Assembly (NCBI GenBank): GCA_910574285.1
Contig: CAJTAL010000003.1
Span: 124,001-188,000, forward strand
Source: Lachnospiraceae bacterium
Lineage (GTDB): Bacteria > Bacillota > Clostridia > Lachnospirales > Lachnospiraceae
Direction of reading: 5' to 3'
DNA length: 64,000 nucleotides
This document shows, piece by piece, positions 23,780 through 32,599 of the stretch; within the stretch, counting starts at the first letter, position 1; the number at the start of each line of letters is the position of its first letter. Position numbers and translations under genes: made by a program. The notes beneath the pieces were generated by a model that saw nothing but the letters and a program-made list of their open reading frames with translations, had not been told where the DNA came from and ran no database searches.

Positions 23780-26257
23780 ATGAATAATCCCAGATTTGAA
23801 AAAGAAGCGTTTAAGAAAGACGTAAAAAAGAATGTAAAGCATCTGTTCCGCAAGGAGATTGAAGAAGTATCACAGCAGGAACTGTTCCAGGCGGTCTCTT
23901 ATGCCGTAAAAGAGGCGATCATCGATAACTGGATCGCGACACAGAAGCAGATAGACAAGGACGACCCGAAGATCGTATACTATATGTCCATGGAATTCCT
24001 GATGGGAAGGGCTCTTGGAAATAACCTGATCAATATGACTGCATATACGGAAGTAAAAGAAGCATTGGAAGAGATGGGACTGAATCTGAACGTGCTCGAA
24101 GATCAGGAGCCGGACCCGGCTCTTGGTAACGGCGGACTTGGACGTCTGGCGGCTTGTTTCCTGGATTCACTGGCATCTCTGGGATATGCGGCTTATGGAT
24201 GCGGTATCCGTTATCGTTACGGTATGTTTAAGCAGAAGATCAAGGATGGATATCAGGTGGAGACGCCGGATAACTGGCTTGCGGACGGCAATCCCTTCGA
24301 GCTTAGAAGGCCGGAGTACGCGAAAGAAGTTCGTTTTGGCGGAAATATCCGTGTAGAATATGACAATAACGGTAAGATTCGTTTTGTTCAGGAGAATTAT
24401 GAATCTGTCAAGGCGATTCCGTATGATTATCCTATCGTGGGATACAATAATAACCAGGTTAATACCCTCCGTATCTGGGATGCGGAGCCTATCGTAGACT
24501 TCCAGTTAGAGTCCTTTGACCGCGGAGACTACCATAAAGCGGTAGAGCAGCAGAATCTGGCGAAGAATATCGTAGAAGTTCTGTATCCGAACGACAATCA
24601 TTACGCGGGAAAGGAATTAAGGCTGAAGCAGCAGTATTTCTTCGTATCCGCGAGCCTTCAGGCAGCAGTTGCCAAGTATAAGAGGGCGCATGACGATATT
24701 ACGAAGCTTTACGAGAAGATGACGATCCAGATGAACGATACACATCCGACGGTGGCGGTAGCAGAACTGATGCGTATCCTGCTGGATGAAGAAGGTCTCG
24801 GATGGGACGAAGCATGGGAGATCACCAAGAAGACATGTGCGTATACGAACCATACGATTATGGCGGAGGCGCTTGAGAAATGGCCTATCGATCTGTTCTC
24901 CAGGCTGCTTCCACGTATCTACCAGATCATTCAGGAGATTGACCGCCGGTTCGTGGAATTCGTTCGTAAGACCTATCCGGGTGATGAGAATAAGGTAAAG
25001 AAGATGGCGATCTTACGGGACGGCCAGGTGAAGATGGCGCATCTCGCGATCGTGGCGGGTTACTCGGTCAACGGCGTTGCAAGGCTGCATACGGAGATCC
25101 TTAAGAATCAGGAGCTTAAGGACTTCTATCAACTGATGCCGCAGAAGTTTAATAACAAGACCAACGGTATCACCCAGAGACGTTTCCTGATGCATGGAAA
25201 TCCGCTGCTGGCAGACTGGGTAACGGAAAAGATCGGAACCAAGGACTGGATCATGGATCTCTCCTTAATGTCCGGACTTAAGAAGTATGCGGATGACAAA
25301 GAGGCGCTTAAGGAATTTATGGAGATTAAGTATAAGAATAAAGAGCGTCTGGCAGCATACATCAAGGAGCATAACGGTATTGAAGTAGATCCAAGGTCTA
25401 TCTTTGACGTGCAGGTGAAGCGTCTGCATGAATATAAACGTCAGTTTATGAACATCCTCCATGTTATGTATCTGTATAACCAGATCAAGGAGCATCCGGA
25501 GAAGAGTTTCTATCCGCGTACATTTATCTTTGGCGCAAAAGCGTCTGCAGGATATATCCGGGCGAAGGAGATCATCAAACTGATCAACTCTGTTGCCGAG
25601 GTAGTGAATAACGACCGCAGTATCAACGGAAAGATCAAGGTAGTCTTTATCGAGGATTACCGGGTATCTAATGCGGAACTGATCTTCGCGGCGGCGGATG
25701 TCAGCGAACAGATCTCGACCGCTTCGAAGGAGGCGTCCGGTACCGGTAACATGAAGTTCATGCTGAACGGCGCACCCACGCTTGGAACCATGGACGGTGC
25801 GAATGTAGAGATCGTGGAAGAAGTCGGCATCGAGAATGCGTTTATCTTCGGACTGAGCTCCGACGAGGTTATCAATTATGAGCAGAACGGCGGATATAAT
25901 CCGTGGGATATCTACAACACAGATCCGGATGTCCGCAGAGTTGTCGATCAGTTGGTGGACGGCACTTACGCTCATGGCAACAGCGAGATGTACCGTGACC
26001 TTCATAATTCTCTCTTTATAAAGCAGGGCAGCAACCGTCCGGATGTGTACTTTATCCTGAAGGATTTCCGGGCTTATGCAGAGGCGCAGGAGAAAGTAGA
26101 AGCGGCTTACCGTGATAAGGACAGATGGGCGAAGATGGCGCTCCTGAATACGGCATGCTGCGGTAAATTCTCCTCTGACAGGACGATCCGCGAATATGTG
26201 GATGAGCTCTGGAAATTGGATAAGATCACCGTAGAAGTAGAATACGAAGATGAGTAA
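23780..26257 (+). CDS. glgP: Glycogen/alpha-glucan phosphorylase (GT35)
   Basis: An 825-residue enzyme that releases glucose-1-phosphate from alpha-1,4-glucan with phosphate and PLP. The PLP lysine is K659 in EASGTGNMKFMLNG; GNGGLGRLAACFLDS and the KRLHEYKRQ motif are intact. The length is normal for bacterial GlgP. It follows ileS by 65 bases without a visible terminator and ends at a hairpin that overlaps the next gene's ribosome site. The amylosucrase-like enzyme at 15866 could supply glucan, but no other glycogen genes are in the window. Confidence 0.97.
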   Translation: MNNPRFEKEAFKKDVKKNVKHLFRKEIEEVSQQELFQAVSYAVKEAIIDNWIATQKQIDKDDPKIVYYMSMEFLMGRALGNNLINMTAYTEVKEALEEMGLNLNVLEDQEPDPALGNGGLGRLAACFLDSLASLGYAAYGCGIRYRYGMFKQKIKDGYQVETPDNWLADGNPFELRRPEYAKEVRFGGNIRVEYDNNGKIRFVQENYESVKAIPYDYPIVGYNNNQVNTLRIWDAEPIVDFQLESFDRGDYHKAVEQQNLAKNIVEVLYPNDNHYAGKELRLKQQYFFVSASLQAAVAKYKRAHDDITKLYEKMTIQMNDTHPTVAVAELMRILLDEEGLGWDEAWEITKKTCAYTNHTIMAEALEKWPIDLFSRLLPRIYQIIQEIDRRFVEFVRKTYPGDENKVKKMAILRDGQVKMAHLAIVAGYSVNGVARLHTEILKNQELKDFYQLMPQKFNNKTNGITQRRFLMHGNPLLADWVTEKIGTKDWIMDLSLMSGLKKYADDKEALKEFMEIKYKNKERLAAYIKEHNGIEVDPRSIFDVQVKRLHEYKRQFMNILHVMYLYNQIKEHPEKSFYPRTFIFGAKASAGYIRAKEIIKLINSVAEVVNNDRSINGKIKVVFIEDYRVSNAELIFAAADVSEQISTASKEASGTGNMKFMLNGAPTLGTMDGANVEIVEEVGIENAFIFGLSSDEVINYEQNGGYNPWDIYNTDPDVRRVVDQLVDGTYAHGNSEMYRDLHNSLFIKQGSNRPDVYFILKDFRAYAEAQEKVEAAYRDKDRWAKMALLNTACCGKFSSDRTIREYVDELWKLDKITVEVEYEDE

Positions 26258-26276
26258 AGAATCATGCATAAAAACA

Positions 26277-26312
26277 AAGAACCCTCCATACAGTGTATGG
26301 GAGGGTTCTTTT
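26277..26312 (+). terminator. Terminator hairpin after glgP that contains the spoIID ribosome site
   Basis: The arm at 26277-26291 (AAGAACCCTCCATAC) pairs with 26295-26310 with one bulged G, followed by TTTT. The right arm includes GGGAGGG (26299-26305), which is also the ribosome binding site for the ATG at 26313. Confidence 0.8.
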
Positions 26313-27197
26313 ATGCGGCTGAAACTGAAAAAACTGGGGTGCTACCTGATCATAATCATATTGCTTCCGTATGTGGTTACGGTATTCTTAAATGGGCCAA
26401 GCATTACGTCATATTCCGATGTAGACAGCGCCAGTGTAAAGGTTAAGGACGGAGATATGCAGAACGAGATGCCGATTGAGGAATACTGTATCGGGATATT
26501 GGCAAAGGAGATGCCGGCGTCTTATGAAGAGGAGGCGCTGAAGGCTCAGGCTGTTCTGGTGCGGACCGACGTCTACCGGAAGATCAAAGAGCTGGGGAAG
26601 GAGGCGGTGTTAGAGGAGCCGTTCTGGACGCGGAAAAAGATGGAAGACGCCTGGGGAGCGAAGTATTCCAGGTACTATGACAAATTGTCAGGAGTATGGG
26701 ACGAGACAGAGGGAGCGGTATTGTTCTATGGAGAAGACCTTGCCCTGACGCCGTTCTTCCGGCTGAGCAACGGCTGTACGAGGGATGGGAAGGAAGCTCT
26801 GGGAAGTGAAGAATATCCGTATCTTAAGATCGTAGAGTGTCCCTATGATATCGAGAATAAGAAGCAGATTCAGACCGTTATGACAGAAGATATGGACGCG
26901 GAGATTACAGAGACGGATACGGCGGGATATGTACTGAGTGTCCGGGTGGGCCAGGAGAACATAAGCGGAGAAGAATTTCGGAATACATATGGACTTGCGT
27001 CAGGATGCTTTACGCTGCAGCGGTATAACGGAAAGATGCGGATAACCACGAGAGGGGAAGGGCATGGACTTGGAATGAGCCAGTTTAGCGCGGAACAGAT
27101 GGCAAAAGAAGGCGGAACTTACGAGGAGATATTGCAATATTTTTATGAAGGAACAGAGATAAAAGAAGTAGCAGAAATATTACAGGACGTAGAATAA
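26313..27197 (+). CDS. spoIID: SpoIID-family sporulation peptidoglycan lytic protein
   Basis: About 294 residues. An N-terminal membrane segment (LGCYLIIIILLPYVVTVFL) leads to the SpoIID/LytB domain. In B. subtilis SpoIID is a lytic transglycosylase that drives engulfment with SpoIIM and SpoIIP. The catalytic region YCIGILAKEMPASYEEEALK then KAQAVLVRTDVY matches the family, with the conserved glutamate in KEMP. The C-terminal GEGHGLGMSQFSAEQMAKEG motif is also present. GGGAGGG precedes the ATG at 26313; a longer frame from 26250 would run through the glgP terminator and is unlikely. A SpoIIQ-like gene follows, as in many Clostridia. Confidence 0.9.
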   Translation: MRLKLKKLGCYLIIIILLPYVVTVFLNGPSITSYSDVDSASVKVKDGDMQNEMPIEEYCIGILAKEMPASYEEEALKAQAVLVRTDVYRKIKELGKEAVLEEPFWTRKKMEDAWGAKYSRYYDKLSGVWDETEGAVLFYGEDLALTPFFRLSNGCTRDGKEALGSEEYPYLKIVECPYDIENKKQIQTVMTEDMDAEITETDTAGYVLSVRVGQENISGEEFRNTYGLASGCFTLQRYNGKMRITTRGEGHGLGMSQFSAEQMAKEGGTYEEILQYFYEGTEIKEVAEILQDVE

Positions 27198-27241
27198 GAC
27201 ACACACTATCTGGCAAAAATATAGTCAGAGGTGGTGATAAG

Positions 27242-28003
27242 ATGAACAAAAGGCAAAAACCTTCACAAAAAATGAAAGGTGCTACCGTTGCGGCCGTCCT
27301 ATGCTTTGTAGCAGCTATCGCGATAGTTGGAACATATACATTCAGTGACTACAAACGGATACAGCGGGAAGAACAGTTTGCAAAAGCGGTAGAAGATGAC
27401 ACAAAAGAAGAAGAGAAGGAAGAACCTGCAGAGGAAGCGAACAACCTGGTCTTTAAGCAGGAAGAACCAGAACCAGAAGCCGAAGAGGAACCGGAAGAGC
27501 TTGAAATACCGGCTCCGGCGGAGAATACAGACAATAATCCCCAGACAGGAGTCCAGAGTACGGCAGGAAGCAGTACGTCTATCAACTTCAGTGAGGACAG
27601 TAAACTGCTTTGGCCGGTTAACGGCTCGATCCTTATGAGCTACAGTATGGATAAAACCGTGTATTTCTCGACACTGGATCAGTATAAGTACAATCCGGCG
27701 GTGATTATCTCCGGAGCAGAGGGTGATCAGGTCCTATGCGGAACGACGGGGATTGTCAAATCCATCGATATAACCGCAGAGACCGGAACGACGGTCAATG
27801 TGGATATCGGAAACGGTTATGAATTGTTCTATGGACAATTGAAGGAAGTTCCTGTGAATGTAGGGGACTATGTGGAAGCCAAGAGTGTGCTGGGTTATGT
27901 AAGCCAGCCGACGAAATACTACAGTGTAGAAGGATGCAATGTATACTTCGAGATGCGCAAAGACGGACAGCCTGTCAATCCGGTAGAATATCTGGAGGAA
28001 TAA
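27242..28003 (+). CDS. SpoIIQ-like protein with degenerate LytM (M23) domain
   Basis: A 253-residue protein. It has a short basic N terminus, a membrane helix (ATVAAVLCFVAAIAIVG), an acidic Glu/Pro linker (residues ~45-95), then an M23/LytM fold from LLWPVNGSILMSYS onward. The metal ligands are missing: the usual H-x3-D site reads YNPAVI and the HxH site reads NVYFEM, so it cannot be an active endopeptidase. B. subtilis SpoIIQ is likewise degenerate and binds SpoIIIAH across the septum. The position directly after spoIID supports spoIIQ. GAGGTGG precedes the ATG. Confidence 0.8.
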   Translation: MNKRQKPSQKMKGATVAAVLCFVAAIAIVGTYTFSDYKRIQREEQFAKAVEDDTKEEEKEEPAEEANNLVFKQEEPEPEAEEEPEELEIPAPAENTDNNPQTGVQSTAGSSTSINFSEDSKLLWPVNGSILMSYSMDKTVYFSTLDQYKYNPAVIISGAEGDQVLCGTTGIVKSIDITAETGTTVNVDIGNGYELFYGQLKEVPVNVGDYVEAKSVLGYVSQPTKYYSVEGCNVYFEMRKDGQPVNPVEYLEE

Positions 28004-28309
28004 TACGTCTTTGGAGCAGGCATACCCGAAAAGAGAGTAGAGTAATATATTGGAATAATGGAAAAAAGATGCAAGAAGAGCGCCGGAAGAGAGAACTGCT
28101 TCCGGCGTATTTGTTTCCGGCGCAGTTTAATCAAAGCGATGGTTTACTTCCTCGCAAGTCGCTGTGAGGAAGTTTATTTAGGATATTGACTAAAAGGGAT
28201 AACGGGTTATAATTTGAATAGCCGGCAGGATAAGCGTCCCGCCCGGCAAACAGACAGTAATGAATGAACAATGAGAAAAATGTTGCGTCAGGAAGGGCGG
28301 CGTGAGAAT

Positions 28310-28573
28310 ATGAACTATACATATATTGTGAGATGCAGGGACGGGACTTTATATACGGGATGGACGAATAATCTGGAGAAACGGATGGAGGCGCATAATT
28401 CCGGAAAAGGCGCCAGATATACGAAGTCGAGAAGACCTGTGAAATTGGTCTACTACGAGGAATTTGAGACAAAAGAAGAGGCTATGAGCCGTGAATATGC
28501 CATCAAGCATATGAAAAAAAGCAAAAAAGAAAAGCTGCTTGAGAAAACAGTTCCGCCTGACACTGTAAAGTGA
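28310..28573 (+). CDS. GIY-YIG domain protein (UPF0213/YazA-like)
   Basis: An 87-residue single-domain GIY-YIG nuclease-fold protein. YTYIVRCRDGTLYTGWTNNL carries the YIV...YTG core, the catalytic-type arginine lies in LEKRMEAHNSG, and GARYTKSRRPVKLVYYE is the family signature. The frame extends up to an ATG at 28271 with no ribosome site; GGAAGGG lies 13 bases before the ATG at 28310, so that start is favoured but not certain. The cellular role of YazA-like proteins is poorly defined; DNA processing is suspected. Confidence 0.88.
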   Translation: MNYTYIVRCRDGTLYTGWTNNLEKRMEAHNSGKGARYTKSRRPVKLVYYEEFETKEEAMSREYAIKHMKKSKKEKLLEKTVPPDTVK

Positions 28574-28575
28574 AG

Positions 28576-28641
28576 GATTACAATTCACACCCATGCAGGA
28601 TTGTATAATGCCTTTATTCTATGAATGTGTGAATTGTAACC
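28576..28641. repeat. 15-bp inverted repeat between the GIY-YIG and hemolysin-III-like genes
   Basis: GGATTACAATTCACAC just after the GIY-YIG stop and GTGTGAATTGTAACC (about 28627-28641) are complementary except for one bulge, with about 35 bases between them. The short GC hairpin GGGGCTGCCCC follows directly. It lies between convergent genes and may act as terminator for both strands, though no long T-run is seen. Confidence 0.5.
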
Positions 28642-28658
28642 GGGGCTGCCCCTTTAAT

Positions 28659-28742
28659 ATCTGTATCCTGCGGTACAAAAGAGTATATCACTGCAAAGTG
28701 ATCGGTATCCTACAGTACAAAAGCGTACATCACCACGAAGTG
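28659..28742 (-). repeat. 42-bp in-frame tandem duplication of the end of the hemolysin-III-like gene
   Basis: 28701-28742 holds the last codons and stop (HFVVMYAFVL stop), and 28659-28700 is a second copy identical at 34 of 42 positions (HFAVIYSFVPQDTD). It is in the same frame, with CAG where the first copy has the stop TAG. Reading past the stop would add about 29 residues. Confidence 0.85.
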
Positions 28743-29372
28743 GCATGCGCTTCCTCCCATGACGAAGAGGTGAAAGATCTCATGGCTTCCGAAATACTTA
28801 TGCCTGCTGTTAAAGAGCGGAAGCTTCAGCGCATAGATCACTCCGCCGACCGTATAGATTACTCCGCCGGCAAGGAGCCATCCGAAAGCTGCCAGGGACA
28901 TGGAATTCAGGATCTGGGTAAATGCAAGTACGCAGGTCCATCCCATTCCGATATACAGAACCGAAGATACCCACTTCGGACAGTATACCCAAAAAGCTTT
29001 GATCAGGATACCTACAATGGCAATGCCCCATACAATGCAGAGAAGGAGAATCCCGGTCTTTCCGCCAAGTACGAGGAGGCAGATGGGAGTGTAGCTTCCT
29101 GCGATCAGTACGCTGATCATCATATGGTCAACCTTCTTCAGCAGGGTGTTGATCTTCTCGGATTTGTTAAAGGTGTGATAAGTTGTACTCGCCGCATATA
29201 ATAAGATCAGGCTTGCCGCATAGATTGCGATGGAGACTGTATATATCCGGCCGGGTTCGTGAGCCGCTTTGATCAGCAGCGGTACGGCTGCGAATATTGC
29301 CATCAGCATTCCGATAAAATGCGTGATCGCGCTTCCGGGGTCTTTGATATGTTCGTCAATTGTATGTGACAT
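28710..29372 (-). CDS. Hemolysin III / YqfA-like membrane protein (PAQR superfamily)
   Basis: A 220-residue protein with seven hydrophobic segments. The N-terminal motif DPGSAITHFIGMLMA, the central AASTTYHTF, and the C-terminal HEIFHLFVMGGSACHF supply the conserved histidines of the PAQR/HlyIII superfamily, thought to bind zinc. The name derives from a Bacillus haemolysin, but most members are not toxins and have unknown membrane functions. AGGAGGTAATATT precedes the ATG at 29372. Its 3' end is followed by a degenerate second copy of its last codons. Confidence 0.9.
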   Translation of the reverse strand: MSHTIDEHIKDPGSAITHFIGMLMAIFAAVPLLIKAAHEPGRIYTVSIAIYAASLILLYAASTTYHTFNKSEKINTLLKKVDHMMISVLIAGSYTPICLLVLGGKTGILLLCIVWGIAIVGILIKAFWVYCPKWVSSVLYIGMGWTCVLAFTQILNSMSLAAFGWLLAGGVIYTVGGVIYALKLPLFNSRHKYFGSHEIFHLFVMGGSACHFVVMYAFVL

Positions 29373-29609
29373 AATATTACCTCCTGGTATTACAAAATAT
29401 TACATGTAGTTTTGAAAACTATGTGTTGCATATATCTATATTATACCCGATAAGAAAAAATTGCAAGCATTTATGGAGAAATTTTCAGAATTTCTCTGTT
29501 GGATTTTTTTATCGGAACGGAAAAGCGTTGATTTTATGTGTATGGGAGGGTATGATGTAATTGTCGGACGGTAAAAAGTTTTTAGATGAAGTATTTGGGG
29601 AAGAGTAGA

Positions 29610-30653
29610 ATGAAGGGTGTTTCGAATGAATTTTTAGAAGAAAGAGCGTTGTTGAATTTAGATGATTGGATACCGGATATGATTACATTTTATACAGGTT
29701 CTGACCGGAAAGAAGGGCTGATTGATTCCGAGGGACGCCGGTATCTTGTAAAATATGCGGAAGCGCATACGCGGGTAAATAATCTGGATACAAGCTATGT
29801 GAACAATGTTATATCAGAATATATGGCAAGTCATATCCTTGAGATTGTGGGCTTTGAGGTGCATCATACATTTATAGGCACGCGTAATCAGAATCTGCTG
29901 GTTGCATGTGAGAATTTTACCTCTGATCATCAGTTTCTGATTGAATTTGGCCAGTATATGAGGAAACATTATGATTCCGGTGATATTGGCCGCGTGCCGG
30001 ATATTACACAGATTGAATATGTTCTTTACAATGATCCCGTATTGTGCGGCTATGCGCAAGAGTTGTGGGCTATGTACTGGGAGCGTTTTGTCGGAGACGC
30101 CCTGGTAGGCAATTTTGACCGTCATATGGGAAATTGGGGATATATTACCGATACACAGACAAGAACGGTATACGCGTCGCCGATCTATGATAATGGGAGT
30201 ACATTGTTTCCGGCGCTGTCTGAGAAGGCGATGAGGGAGGATGTACTGCCTTATCCGAAAGAAATTATGAAAAGAACATTACTGTTTCCGAAAGCGGCGC
30301 TTACAGTGCGCGGGAAAAAAGTAAGCTATCTTGATATGCTATCGTCAGGCTATGTGCCGTTTCTGACCGAGGCAGTCAAAAAGATCGTTCCGATTATAGT
30401 AAAGAGAATGCCCCATGTCAGAGAATTCATCGATACTCAGGATTTTCTGTCGGATATCAGGAAGACATTCTATAAAACGATGTTGGATTCACGGGTGGAT
30501 TATATCTTAAAGCCTGCGTATGAATGTTGTGAATCGGGGAATTACAATGGCAGCGCTTTTGAACGGCTTAAGGACGGAATTGAGTATACGGAGAGAGAGT
30601 TTAAATTTCAATACGGATTGACAGGAGAGATCAGAGATGTTAAGAAGAGTTGA
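29610..30653 (+). CDS. HipA-like protein kinase, stand-alone
   Basis: About 347 residues. The C-terminal kinase half has the HipA-type catalytic loop GNFDRHMGNWGYI (D and N as catalytic base and metal ligand) and the DFG-equivalent SPIYDNGSTLF. Upstream, GRRYLVKYAEA supplies a likely ATP-binding lysine and VNNVISEYMASHIL a family helix. HipA kinases phosphorylate translation factors or tRNA synthetases. No HipB-type antitoxin lies upstream and the HipA N-terminal subdomain seems absent, so it is nearer the CtkA/HipA-like single kinases. GGGGAAG precedes the ATG at 29610; an ATG at 29586 lacks a ribosome site. The 3' end overlaps the pentapeptide gene by 17 bases. Confidence 0.75.
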   Translation: MKGVSNEFLEERALLNLDDWIPDMITFYTGSDRKEGLIDSEGRRYLVKYAEAHTRVNNLDTSYVNNVISEYMASHILEIVGFEVHHTFIGTRNQNLLVACENFTSDHQFLIEFGQYMRKHYDSGDIGRVPDITQIEYVLYNDPVLCGYAQELWAMYWERFVGDALVGNFDRHMGNWGYITDTQTRTVYASPIYDNGSTLFPALSEKAMREDVLPYPKEIMKRTLLFPKAALTVRGKKVSYLDMLSSGYVPFLTEAVKKIVPIIVKRMPHVREFIDTQDFLSDIRKTFYKTMLDSRVDYILKPAYECCESGNYNGSAFERLKDGIEYTEREFKFQYGLTGEIRDVKKS

Positions 30654-31347
30654 GGAGAATGAATTATCACAAATCATTTCCGCAAGAAAAGAAGGAGAGC
30701 CTTTGGACCTTTCAAATTGCCTGTTTGAGAATATGGATCTGTCCGGCTGGGATCTTCACGGCATTTGTTTTGATAAAAGTGATTTCCGGGAGGTAAGCCT
30801 TGACGGTGCGGACTTGTCCGGGTGTTCGGCTTCTAATGCGTTCTTCAAAGGGTCCAGTCTCAGGGATGTGAAGCTTACGAATGCATTTCTTCATACGGCG
30901 GATTTCCGGTACTGCAACCTGTCCGGCGCGGATATATCAGGCGCGGATATCTTTGCGGCGGCGCTCCATGGGGCAGATCTGACCGGAGTGACGGCAGATG
31001 AGCGGACAAAGTACTATTATCCGCGCTGTCCGATGGAGGGGGCGTTCATCGGCTGGAAGGTGTGCTTTGGCAGACGGATTGTGCAGTTGCTGGTACCGAA
31101 GGATGCGCGGCGTCTCCAGGGAACGACTTTTGAGATACGGGTAGATAAGGCGAAGGTACTTTCGGTGAGGACAGAGGACTATTCGCAGAGTTTTACGGAG
31201 GCCCACTCTTATGTAGATGAAAATTTCTGGTACCGTACAGGAGAATGGGTAAGGGCAGAAAGTTTCGATACAGATCGTTTTACAGAATCCGGAGGCGGAA
31301 TTCATATCTGGATGGACCGGGAGTCGGCGATCGCATATCTGGGCTGA
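30637..31347 (+). CDS. Pentapeptide-repeat protein with C-terminal DUF5758-like domain
   Basis: A 236-residue protein. Residues ~25-125 are pentapeptide repeats of A(D/N)LxX type (e.g. SLDGADLSG, NLSGADISGADIF, ALHGADLTG), which fold as a square beta helix. From about residue 130, CPMEGAFIGWKVCFG and a following beta-rich segment resemble the DUF5758 domain seen after such repeats in phage and host proteins. The ATG follows ACAGGAGAGATCAGAG and lies inside the end of the HipA-like gene, so the two are translationally coupled. The job is unknown: partner, substrate or neutraliser of the kinase are all possible. Confidence 0.78.
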   Translation: MLRRVEENELSQIISARKEGEPLDLSNCLFENMDLSGWDLHGICFDKSDFREVSLDGADLSGCSASNAFFKGSSLRDVKLTNAFLHTADFRYCNLSGADISGADIFAAALHGADLTGVTADERTKYYYPRCPMEGAFIGWKVCFGRRIVQLLVPKDARRLQGTTFEIRVDKAKVLSVRTEDYSQSFTEAHSYVDENFWYRTGEWVRAESFDTDRFTESGGGIHIWMDRESAIAYLG

Positions 31348-31441
31348 CAGTTTCTGGAAGGTTTCACCAATTACTTGAAAATGAAGGGGGTTCACGGTAG
31401 AATAGAACCATAATGATTTTACAGGTGTATTGGACTTGCAT

Positions 31442-32581
31442 ATGATGAGAAAAGACGGGCGGATGAATCGGATAAATCGGATAAATCGGATAAAGATAGG
31501 GATAAGTATATTATTGGCGGCAGTTTCGGTTGTTCTGGCCGTAGCTGCCAGGCAGGCGCCGGGGTTTGCCCAGTGGTACGGGACACACCTCTATCCTGTC
31601 TGGGTCGGAAGTATGGGAAGGGTGATGGGATTCTTCCCTTTTTCTGTATCGGAGATGTTGCTGTATCTTCTGGCGGCGTGCTTTCTTATAGGCTTCGTAA
31701 GGAAGGTGTCCCGACGGCTGGCAGGACTTGTATACAAGCCGTCCTCGTCCCGGAGCCGTCCCTTTAGCATCAATGCGCGACGGGCCGTCTGGAATATGAT
31801 TCTTCTGGCAGCAGTCTTATGCTTTCTGTATGTTGCAAATTGCGGGATCAATTATCATAAAGATTCATTCTCTGAGATATCGGGAATATCGGTGGAAGAA
31901 TATACGGCCGAAGAGCTGAAGGAAGTCTGTGAATGGCTGACTGACAGGGTGGCTGCTTACAGCGGAAAAGTAAAGAGAGGAACCGAAGGGGAGATGCTCC
32001 TTGATATTCCCCTGGAGACTCATGCGGTGGAAGCGATGGAAGAACTTGGAGAAGAATATTCTGAACTTGCCGGATATTACCCGAATCCAAAGGAATTGGT
32101 GAATTCCTGGATTCTTTCGGTTCAGAGCTTATCAGGTGTCTATTCGCCTTTTACGATCGAGGCGAATTATAACGGGGATATGCCGGATTATTACATTCCT
32201 TTTACCTCGTGCCATGAACTGTCGCATTTGCGGGGGTTTATGCAGGAGCAGGAGGCGAATTTCATCTCGTTTCTGGCATGTACCGGGTCTGAAGAAGCTG
32301 CGTTTGCCTACAGCGGCAGTCTGTCCGGATGGGTGCAGTGTATGAACGTGCTTTACAGGGCGGATTATGACGCATGGGAAGAGGTGCGGGAGCGGCTGCC
32401 TGAGGAGGCGGAGGCAGACCTTAAGGTCAACAGAGAATTCTGGGCGAAATATGACGGCAGGATCGCAGAGGTATCGAACCATATAAATGATACATATCTC
32501 AAGGCAAACGGTCAGAAGGACGGTGTGGAGAGCTATAACCGTATGGTGGACCTGATCGTGTCATACTATAAGATGCGGTAA
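31442..32581 (+). CDS. DUF3810-type membrane protein with zinc-protease motif
   Basis: About 380 residues. The N-terminal half has three hydrophobic segments (ISILLAAVSVVLAVAA; MLLYLLAACFLIGFV; MILLAAVLCFLYVAN) and the C-terminal half is extracytoplasmic or cytoplasmic with HELSH (in FTSCHELSHLRGF) followed by EQEANFISFLAC, a gluzincin-like HExxH...E arrangement. This matches the DUF3810 family, of unknown function. The start is unsure: TTG at 31430 or 31436, or ATG at 31442; AGGTG is best spaced for TTG 31436. A 9-base tandem repeat (CGGATAAAT) encodes NRINRINRIK near the N terminus. Confidence 0.75.
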   Translation: MMRKDGRMNRINRINRIKIGISILLAAVSVVLAVAARQAPGFAQWYGTHLYPVWVGSMGRVMGFFPFSVSEMLLYLLAACFLIGFVRKVSRRLAGLVYKPSSSRSRPFSINARRAVWNMILLAAVLCFLYVANCGINYHKDSFSEISGISVEEYTAEELKEVCEWLTDRVAAYSGKVKRGTEGEMLLDIPLETHAVEAMEELGEEYSELAGYYPNPKELVNSWILSVQSLSGVYSPFTIEANYNGDMPDYYIPFTSCHELSHLRGFMQEQEANFISFLACTGSEEAAFAYSGSLSGWVQCMNVLYRADYDAWEEVRERLPEEAEADLKVNREFWAKYDGRIAEVSNHINDTYLKANGQKDGVESYNRMVDLIVSYYKMR

Positions 32582-32599
32582 AAACATATTGATTTCATA

